DNA from: Hortaea werneckii
Lineage: Eukaryota; Ascomycota; Dothideomycetes; Mycosphaerellales; Teratosphaeriaceae
Direction of reading: 5' to 3'
Length of the DNA: 64,000 nt
NCBI GenBank assembly: GCA_037044905.1
Contig: JBAOKB010000054.1
Span: 372,001-436,000 of the forward strand
Shown: positions 55,733 through 64,000 of the stretch, piece by piece
How positions within the stretch are numbered: the stretch's first letter is position 1
How the letters are laid out: the number at the start of each line of letters is the position of its first letter
The notes under the pieces: model-generated
Database searches by the model: none
What the model was told of the DNA's origin: nothing
The model's input: the letters and a program-made list of their open reading frames with translations, nothing else
Program-made: the position numbers and the translations under genes

Positions 55733-57817
55733 TTAAGAACCAAAAACCCCCTCCCGATAAAAATTCCCCGGCTGCGCCCTCCCCCCCTCATACCTCTCCC
55801 GCAAAAACCTCTCACACTCGTACCCGAACCCGATCAGCTCGTCCTCGCTCCCCCACTCCCCCATCCCCATCATCCCCACCGGCACCTTTCCCCCTCCTCT
55901 TCCTTCCCCTTGGGGCGCCACATACCCCACCGGCACACTGATCGCAGGACATCCCGTGAAGTTTGCCAGCCACACGTACTCCATATTCCGGATCTGCATG
56001 TTCGCGTCCGTGCTGCCGTGGACTAACTCGGAGGGATGGAAGGACCACCCGGCATTGGGAGTTGTCGGGGTCAGGATGATGAGGCCCGGATACTGCGTGA
56101 AGAGGTGGGCGAGGTGTTGCATGAGCAGATTCCGGAGTTTCTGTGCTTGGAGGAAGTCGGTGGCGGGGGTGCGGCTGCCTACGGATAAGAGGACTTGGTT
56201 CGCGGGCGAGAGTTGGGTTATTTGGGAGGGCTTGAGCCCGGAGATCGCTTCCGACATGATCGTCATGGCGTGCGCTAGTTGGCCGGCGTGCACGAGGGGT
56301 AGGGTGATGGGGACGATTGTGTAGCCTAGCTCCGTGGTGAGATAGTGGATGGTGGCCTGGCAGGTCTCTCGTACGGGCCCGTCGGCTGACGCGATCCATT
56401 CGTCGTACACGCCTAGAAATTTCGGCTTCCGCTTGCTTTCGGCTTCGATGGCGGTTTGGGATCGAGGTGGTGGGAAATGTTTCGAGTCCCGGTCTAAGGG
56501 GTCCGGTTGGGCCATGATCCGGTATCCTATCTCCAGATCCACCATGTTCGCCGCTATCGGTCCCGCGACGGCGGTACTCTTCGCCAGGTTTGCAGTAGGT
56601 CTGATGCTCACCCTTCCTGAGGATGGCTTGAGACCGTAGACGCCGCAGTAGGCAGAAGGGATCCGGATACTTCCTCCGCCGTCATTGCCAATTGCAAGAG
56701 GCACAAGTCCGGCGGAAACTGCGTATGCGCTCCCTCCGGAGCTGCCGCCTGTGTAGTACCGGTCGTTATGCGGGTTCAGAGGCGTGCCGTAGGTCTGGTT
56801 GTTGTTCTACACCCGAATCAATTAACTGTCAGCTTCAAGTGATCGAATAGCAAAGTGAGTAGACTCGTTTGATCGTGTGGCGAACACACTACCAAGAAAT
56901 AAAGAAAAGACAGGCGAAAAAAAAAAAAAAAAGAAAAAAACAGAAAGGAAACTGATAGCCCTCACATACCGTAGTATCCATCCCCAACTCATGCATATTC
57001 GTCTTCCCCACCATCACCGCCCCACCATCCTCCAACCACCTGGCCACACAATAGCTCGTCGCATCCTCCCGACTCGTAAAGTCGATCTTCGACCCTAACC
57101 GCTTCTTATAACCCCCGACGTCCTCTTCGTCCTTAACCGCGACGGGCACTCCGTCCAGTGGACTTAGCGGCTTCCCCGATGCGTACCGCGCTGTACTCGC
57201 TTCCGCTGCTTTGCGGGCCAGATCTTCCCGCGTTTGGAGGAAGGCGGTGGCATGAGGCGAGAGTGGGTGTTTTTGGCTTCCATCGGGGGCTGTCTCGTGA
57301 GTTATCAGTGGGAGTAGGTTCTCGAGTACAGCCGTCGGGGTCAGTTTCCCGGTTTTGTACGCTTCGTGGTAGTCTATCGCCGAGAGATAGGGACTCCGCT
57401 GCGGGCGGCGAGGTGTCCAGTCTTCTTCCAGCAGGAGGCTTGCGTCGCTATCCGCGCGCCCGTCAGTTCCTCTTGGTGGTTCCGAGATACGGGGATTCTT
57501 GATGACGGTTGGTTCATAGCGTGGGTCTACATTGTCCAGTTCTGGAAGGCCTCGGAGGCTTGCGAAGCCGGCATTCGACCACAGGAGATCTTGGAGAGGG
57601 CCGCAGGATGCGAGACTTGAGCATTGCGTGTCAGTATTGTTTTCTTCCTATTTTGGGTTTCGAACACTGCGTGGTTTGGTTTTCATTACATTTTGGCGCC
57701 ATAATACAAGGGGAGTCCCTTGACGACGGGATTATTCTGTTTGTGGGCCGGGCGATACGGCACCTCGCAGGCTTTGGCGACGGGGTAATTCATCGCTGTA
57801 GTAGATATATGCGCCAT
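55733..57817 (-). CDS. amidase signature family hydrolase
   Basis: An amidase-signature enzyme that hydrolyses amide bonds by a Ser-cisSer-Lys triad. Three exons: 57690-57817 (MAHISTTAMNYPVAKACEVP), 56970-57615 and 55733-56806. Introns are 57616-57689 (gtaatg..tcaag) and 56807-56969 (gtatgt..gtgtag), the second containing a long T tract. The catalytic Lys is in GVPVAVKDEED. The cis-Ser lies in TGGSSGGSAYAVSAG and the nucleophile in GNDGGGSIRIPSAYCGVYGLKP. Later, FTGCPAISVPVGY is the usual end-domain motif. The product is 615 residues; the N-terminal ~190 residues before the triad are longer than in simple amidases. No signal peptide is evident. The substrate is unknown. Convergent with the gene at 53637. 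No frame break. Confidence 0.9.
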
Positions 57818-57997
57818 TTTCCTTATTGGTAGCCTCACTTGTCGCCAATGTCTACTCGTATGTTAGGATGTGATGAGCGGTGAGTTGGGTACTCGGCATC
57901 GGGCTGCGAAGCGAGGGAACCCCTCAATTGAACTTCGCTAAACGACATGGCAGTAAGCGACAACTGAAACCACGATTATGATAGATTGGTTTTCCGA

Positions 57998-58179
57998 ATC
58001 GTCGTACTAAGACCGAATGGCTGTTCACCTGGTGTGTTTTAATCATCGTACTAAGACCGAATGGCTGTTCACTTGGTGTGTTTTAATCATCGACTAAGAC
58101 CGAATGGCTGTTCACTTGGTGTGTTTTAATTATCGACTAAGACCAAATGGCTGTTCAATTGGTGTATTTTAATCATCGA
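57998..58179. repeat. minisatellite, four copies of a 43-44 bp unit
   Basis: The motif ctaagaccgaatggctgttc begins a unit at 58007, 58051, 58094 and 58137, giving periods of 44, 43 and 43 bases. Copies share ggtgt(g/a)ttttaat and atcg. The first three are nearly identical; the fourth has three or so changes. It lies about 180 bases upstream of the amidase start. Confidence 0.95.
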
Positions 58180-58949
58180 CTTCCCACGTCACAGTCGCAT
58201 TTCATACAGAAAGAGAAAGGGCAACCAGCCTGATATCCAAAAGCGATTACAAGCACAGTGATGAAACATTTAGCAACAACAGCTACCTGCAACGGTGAGT
58301 ATATCCAAAAAGCTACTGTGGATGCCCATGTTCGCAGACTTGCTCTTCCTTTTACTGAGTGATGCAAAGGATATCCAACGGATTCGTCTATTGATCATGT
58401 GCACGATCCCCAATCAAGCAACAGGTTCATAGCCTCAGTTGGATTCGGAGCAAGCAACACAGCGTGTCACTGCAGTAGCTCGCAAGACCTTCCATCCCAT
58501 CCCAAGTCCTTCGATCAAGTCCATTATCGACTTGTCGTCATTCTCATCTTCCTGTCTCAACTCGAAGGAAGACTAAGTTGGGTACTTTTCGGGAAGGATT
58601 CATTAGTTTCATCTTCTTGACCGCAATGCCTCGATTGGCCAATTTGCTTTGGCCTCCCCCAATCATTCACGCTAAAATCCGACCGGTCTGGGGAAGGAAG
58701 GCAGAAGCGATAGGCCAATGTCTCATATGGGAGTGACCATACCAACGGATACCACTATTGTGAAACGCTACCAAAGCTGACGCAAACCGGCCAAATTGAG
58801 GCGTCTGCGAGACGAGACCTCTGGGATATCAATGGGCGAATGTCGGACGTTGAGCCGGACGATTGCCGGAGGGATGGGGTGTTGATCAGCGTGACGAAAT
58901 GGGTCAGCTTGATACATTTTGAGTTGCAGTGTAATTGCGGAGAGAGGTT

Positions 58950-58973
58950 CCCCCGAGAATCAAACCTCGGGGG
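58950..58973. other. 8-bp perfect inverted repeat (hairpin)
   Basis: CCCCCGAG at 58950-58957 pairs with CTCGGGGG at 58966-58973 around an 8-base loop (aatcaaac). The loop on the minus strand (gtttgatt) is somewhat like a tRNA T-loop, but I could not build a tRNA around it. Confidence 0.6.
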
Positions 58974-61900
58974 GCCAACGCTCGTAAACATAAGACAAGT
59001 CGCTTAGAAAAGGTCTAAAAGGATGGTCACTTGATTGCGGTTTCTTGGCGGAAGGGAAGATATGTCTGCATGACGGGAGAGTAGTCTCGCGAGAAAGACA
59101 ATACTCCATGTGGGCTCCCGACGGCGATAGAATCAGGACAGCCATTGGAGAAGCGTAAGATGATTAATGAACACCGACAGCAGAGAGTTTGGCGATTACT
59201 TCGGCGTGGCCATCGCGATGATTGGGGAGGATGTTCGGTTATGTGCGAGGTCAGGCTATGGCTTCTACAATCGTCAATGAATGATGCGTGGACGATCGAG
59301 TTTGACTCCAGTAGTACGTGAAGTTGCATGTGTAGTTTGATGCTTGTCGATCTTACAGTCGGGTAAGATACTGTACGAAAGCAGTGATCATTGCTGTAAC
59401 AGGAAAGCGCAGTCGTTTGCGAGATCGGCCCCCGTCGGGTCACTCGAGACGCGTAAAACGCGGGTACCGGAGCTGGAGCGGCATGTTGTTGGCGCTTGTA
59501 CAGCTCCCCGCAGCCGCTCCCTTGGAGGAGGCGGGAGGGAGCTTGTCCTGACATTGCATGAATGATGATCAGAGCTTAGCTATCAAGAAGTTGGCATGAA
59601 ACGCGACAGGTAGGATGCCAAGCAGGGTTTACTGTGTTATCATCCTTCTGCTCAAGCAGACTACGCTGAAGTCTACAGCACACTGTACGTATCGGCGTCC
59701 CTCCGCGGGACTTCTCGTCTGAATAAGCATGTGGGTCATCCAGTGCTGAGGATTTGTTCTGGAAGGCATCAGATTAGATACGTTTAACTTAACTGCCCAC
59801 ATGACAGGTGAGCAGGCTCGGCGTGGCTGCTTCGAAGCACTCGCGAGACAAGTCGAAAGGTGGTCTCGGCAGCTCGTGACATTTTCACAATCCAACGTCG
59901 TAAGCAGTGTTGGGGACCTCGGTCGCCGATAGACAGAGTTGAGACCCATGCGATCCATATGGCGCGATTATTAGAACGTCCATCGTTTCGCTTCTGGACC
60001 GGCAGTTCTCCAGACATGCTAGGGTTGCTAGGATGGTTGCTGGGCTGCTTCAGGGTCCCTCTCTATCCCTGGGCGGTGCCAATGGCGCAAAGGGTCGAGC
60101 GCTGTCCATACAGCCGTTACTACTACGACTAGTCCTGTACAGTGGCATGGTATGCATCGGTCCAGGGGATCGGTCTGTCGGTGTAATGACAGTAAGGAAA
60201 GGATCGCACGGACTGGAGCAGCATCCAAGCCCAACGAGCACATGTGTTGTTGAAGTCAAAAGCTCCAAGGCCGGCGAAGGCCCGTGACGGCCAACGTCTG
60301 TCCAAGAAAGCTCCGAACTTACCGAGGGCTCGCTAGTGCAGCCGCGAGCGTTATCCGAAGTCTTCGCCGTTTTCAACCTTCTTGTAGTGCGGAAGCTTGC
60401 AGACCTTACCAATTCATCAGACTCCAACGGCGTCGAGCTTACCGCCTGAAAGTTACCCTAATCGAAATGAGACCACTGGATGCGAACACTTTGTACCACA
60501 GTGGTCGTTCGTCGTAAAACGGGGGATGGAAGGCAACTCGTCGTCGATCAGAATATGCTTTGTGCAGCAACCCCAGCTTCATCCTGCGCTCATGATGATC
60601 AACTTCATCGACACCGCCAAAAGACAGTTGAGAGGACCAGGTATGCTGTCGGCTAGGGGCGGCCATGCATGGACTCCCCACGCACGCGAGAAAGCTAAGA
60701 AAGGCAGCATGATCGCCCTAATGACGTTAGAAGGGCAGACGAGATGTGTAGTGTGTCTTGAGTGAACTGTATCCTGTAGCAGTGTTTAAAAGGTGTAAAG
60801 GGCAGCGTGCCGGGGCTTGGCGGGCGAGAGAGCGTCTAGAACGTGTGACCGGCCTGTTGAATGCGCATACAAATCTCGCGGTGAGCACCGGTTGATGTTC
60901 TGCAGCGAGCGTGGAGCGGGCGAGGGGCGGACAACAATAATGAAAGCTTGGTCAACATGAGCAATCGAGTGGCTCGCCATCTGAAGATGCGGTTCCACAA
61001 GCGCGCGCGTTCCATCTGTCTTCCAGAAAAGGTGGCGTGCATGGACGCACGGACAGCGACTACTCCAGCGTAACCACCGCTAAGTTGAGGTAATCTGCCT
61101 TGAGCGTCTGGCAGCCGGCAGCGGTGACAGAATGGATGGCACTGCCTCTGTATGAATGGGTGCGTCCGTACAGGAGTTGGCCACTGTGCCAGGCATGTGG
61201 AAGCCACAGGCCTCAGCAGGGCTTGGCGGTCGCCATCACATACTACAGCTCGGGCAGTCCGCGCTTTTGGCTCACGACAAGCGATGGTCTTTCATCATTG
61301 AAGCGCGGGGCCGCACGCCACCCTGCCCATGTTGCGCGTAAACTGTGACAACGAGTGGCAATTATCGATATAGGAACCTGATGCATAGCTGCTGCAACAG
61401 CCGAACGCCCGGGAGCCTGCTGGGGTCCATGACTTTTGCCGCCGAGGCTGGGTACGGGTGTACACTACTCTGTCAAACTACCAACCGCTACTGCAACAGG
61501 GCTGGCAGATGCCGTGGCCGTGGCCGTGAGCGTGGCCGGAGAGCCATAGCCATCGCCGTAGCCGCCGCCGCCGCCTCCGACATGCGACCTGCGCTGCAGT
61601 CTGGTGGCGGGCGGCCGTTCGTCGACTCGAGTAGATTCCCGAGCAGCTGGACGGGAGGGGTAAGGCCTCCGTGGGCGAAAGGCAATACCAACATAGTATG
61701 TAGCCACGAACCATGGGAGAGGATGGGCCGGACGAATGACAGGTCGCACTGCACCGCACCGCACCCGGATCGAGCAGCACGAGACGGTCGGAGGAAAGTC
61801 GCGGCAACCTAGTAGTGGCGGCAGGTGTGCGGGCATCTCATCAGCCGGAGTAGTGTCGAGAGAGCAGGTCGATGCGCCTGCGAAGGCCTACAGTAGTGAG

Positions 61901-62447
61901 TACCCTCACGTACATAGTAACGCACGCACGGGTGCAGAAATCATCCTGCCTGTATCTGATCCAAGCGTCGCCCCGACACCGTGACAGAGTTTGGGAGCAA
62001 CAGAGGATCCCTGTCCGGGTGCAGGACAAGGATGGCCCAAGAAGCCCGTTCCAAACCAACGCAGGCGTTATGTCACATTCACGATGGACAGCCATACCCT
62101 GGCCGTGATGGGGAGTGAAATAGCCATATCCACCCCGAACGTCTGCTACCACGGACGGTTCCCTTTTAGTCCAGCTGTTAGTACTCGCTAGGTCTCATTC
62201 TATGTCTCCGCCGAGTCTCATATAATAACAATCATTAAACCCGCCTTCGTCCACGCTGCACCGCGACCCGGGTCTTGTTACGTGATCTCGCTGCCGAGGA
62301 CCTTCTCTAGTCCGCTTAGAGTGCAACGGTCGCCCACGAGCGTCTTGCCGACCGGCTTCCCACACCACGTCCCCACTGTATTCTTCTTCTGCCCTTTGAG
62401 GCCCATCCATCACTTAAGCAACCCGCACTACCGCAACTACCGCGAAA

Positions 62448-64000
62448 GTGGCTTCCACGCACTCTCCTCCCAGCCTCCACACCCCGAGCGCACGGGATTC
62501 GAGTGTCGAGAGCACTCCCGTGAGTACTCCGCACTCGACCGGCTTTCCTCTCCCACCTTACACCACCACCGCCACCAAGAACCCGGCCGCCGACCGCGAA
62601 CTCTTCTTCAACGCGCACTTCCAGAGTGGCGGCCACGCCTGCGAGGAGCTCAGCAGTGACGAGCTCCTCTTTCCCTGTGACCAGACGGACGCCGAAATCG
62701 ACGTCCCCTTGTATCCGTCCGCACATCCGCTCGGGCACGCCGCACCCATGGTTGGTCCCGTCGACATCGCCCCCAATTCACGCCACAAATCGCGCTCGCC
62801 ACCATCCCAGGAATCCACTCAGAACGCATCGCAATTTCAGCGCCCGAGTATCAGCGTGAGAGAGGAGCCCAATATGGAAGACGCCCGCCAGAGCGAATCG
62901 CAATATCCGGGCCTGAGGAAAGGCTCAATAGGCATGTTAGGCACGACTCCTTACGGCACGCGGTCAATTCCGGTACGCGGTGGCGATATCCGAAGAGAAA
63001 GCAATGCCTTGTCTGGAAGTTTGATGAATGGCATGAGTTGGGGTGGTATCTCCGTTGGCAGCTTCATAAAAGATGAGTATGTGTCTGATCTCCTCCTCTC
63101 GAGCACCCTAGGTCGCTTTGGCTAATCTGTGCACAGCATCCTCATGGCGGGTACCTCGCCCTACAACTTTCAGTCTCCTTCGTTCCACTCCTCATCATAT
63201 CTGCCAAAGATGGAGGCAAATTACATGAAGGACTACGTGTGCTGCGATATTCGCCTTGATTCCATGCACGAGCTCCTCCAGCACTACGAAGAAGCGCACG
63301 CCGCGCAGCCCACCCAAACTATGGGAAGAACTCCGAAAGATCAGCAGTATCCCAGCAGTCGTGCCGCCAACGCCACCAGCACTGCACAGGCAGTCCAGCA
63401 ACAAAGTCAATCCCAGCAGGGTAACATCCCAGCGACCGCAAACGGCCAGCAAACCGTCGATCCGTCTAATGCCACCTCGCCCATGTTCAGCGGGCAGTCA
63501 CAAGATCAATTCGAGCTTGACAACTTGGAGGATATGGAAATGGACAACGCTCCTAGCCATCCGCCCTCCGGCGTGCAATCTCCGACATCTCAATTCCAGC
63601 CACAGCCCCAATTCGGCCGTCAACAACCGCGAGGGCCAAGTTTGAATGTCAACATTGCGAACGCTTTCCAAGGCCAGGCCTTGTCGACGCCGAGCACCCC
63701 TCGACCTGGGCAGCAGAACGTGATGAACAACCCCACAGTATCCTCTGTAAACACGCCGACGATGAGCACTGCATCTGCATCACAGCAGACTGCTACGCCA
63801 GATTCGTCGATGCCAGGCACACCGGCCGAGCCGGCCGACGCCGATTACAGTCAATTTGGTAACCTCAACATGGACTACAACCAGATGATGCAGAACGGAT
63901 ACGATTTCAGCAACTTCAATATGAATGGGGTGGGTAACATGGGCAACATGCAGAACTCTGTCTCTGGCACCATCGACGACCCTGCAAAGCGCTTGCTAAG
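62448..64000 (+). CDS. SFP1-like C2H2 zinc-finger transcription factor, 5' and 3' incomplete
   Basis: Sfp1-type factors control ribosome-biogenesis genes and cell growth under TORC1. Exon A is open from 62418 to 63076 (THSPPSLHTPSARDSS.., SGSLMNGMSWGGISVGSFIKD). An intron (gtatgt..gcacag, 63077-63136) leads to DILMAGTSPYNFQSP. The first zinc finger is YVCCDIRLDSMHELLQHYEEAH (CC..H..H), typical of the split-finger Sfp1 family. A long Gln/Asn/Met-rich region follows (NMDYNQMMQNGYDFSNFNMNG) and runs to the window edge. The second finger would lie beyond it. Exon A has no ATG before the conserved N-terminus: the frame reads GTG GCT TCC at 62448, preceded by AAAG, so the start codon is probably split or in an upstream exon. 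Start coordinate is therefore provisional. Confidence 0.8.

Larger units (their letters stand above)
57818..62447. other. 4.6-kb region without a convincing gene, upstream of the SFP1-like gene
   Basis: Contains the amidase promoter, a four-copy minisatellite and a short strong hairpin (both listed). The rest has only short overlapping frames on both strands. A GGCCGTG-type run at about 61510-61570 is GC-rich. The missing first exon of the SFP1-like gene should be in its right-hand part. Confidence 0.45.

Overview
The window is nuclear DNA from a filamentous ascomycete. The evidence is short spliceosomal introns (about 50-160 bases, GT..AG, several with a GCTAAC-like branch site), a group III hybrid histidine kinase with HAMP repeats, a UstYa/DUF3328 protein, a xylitol dehydrogenase, a GH45 endoglucanase and several 'LPPELRN' proteins. 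The protein set suggests Dothideomycetes, but this is inference. No bacterial, viral, plasmid or CRISPR feature was seen.

Left block (1-22.4 kb): a DUF7357-like protein (partial), the RNA polymerase I subunit Rpa43, an ER J-protein, three adjacent LPPELRN genes, an FAD monooxygenase, a PP4 regulatory subunit 2, a UstYa-like protein, a membrane protein, a bZIP factor and the osmosensing histidine kinase Nik1/Os-1. Nearly all of these need one to three single-base corrections, or a read-through of one in-frame stop, to give the full conserved protein. About 17 breaks are visible.

Middle (22.4-37.4 kb): gene-poor. It holds a GH45 endoglucanase, a short-chain dehydrogenase with a long N-terminal extension, a second bZIP factor and long stretches without a convincing gene. 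Right block (37.4-64 kb): an EFM2-like methyltransferase, VPS28 and NOC2 (head to head), xylitol dehydrogenase, CMC1, a two-pass membrane protein, a WD40 protein, a conserved protein of unknown function, an amidase and the 5' part of an SFP1-like zinc-finger factor. These genes read through cleanly once ordinary introns are removed.

Most genes are housekeeping (ribosome synthesis: RPA43, NOC2, SFP1-like, EFM2-like; ESCRT-I: VPS28; cytochrome oxidase assembly: CMC1; signalling: NIK1, PP4R2) and do not form a metabolic cluster. The most notable observations are the sharp left/right contrast in frame breaks, two G30 tracts within 500 bases, a four-copy 43-44 bp minisatellite, a solitary UstYa gene, and the missing start exon of the SFP1-like gene. 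I did not find a convincing new biological system.
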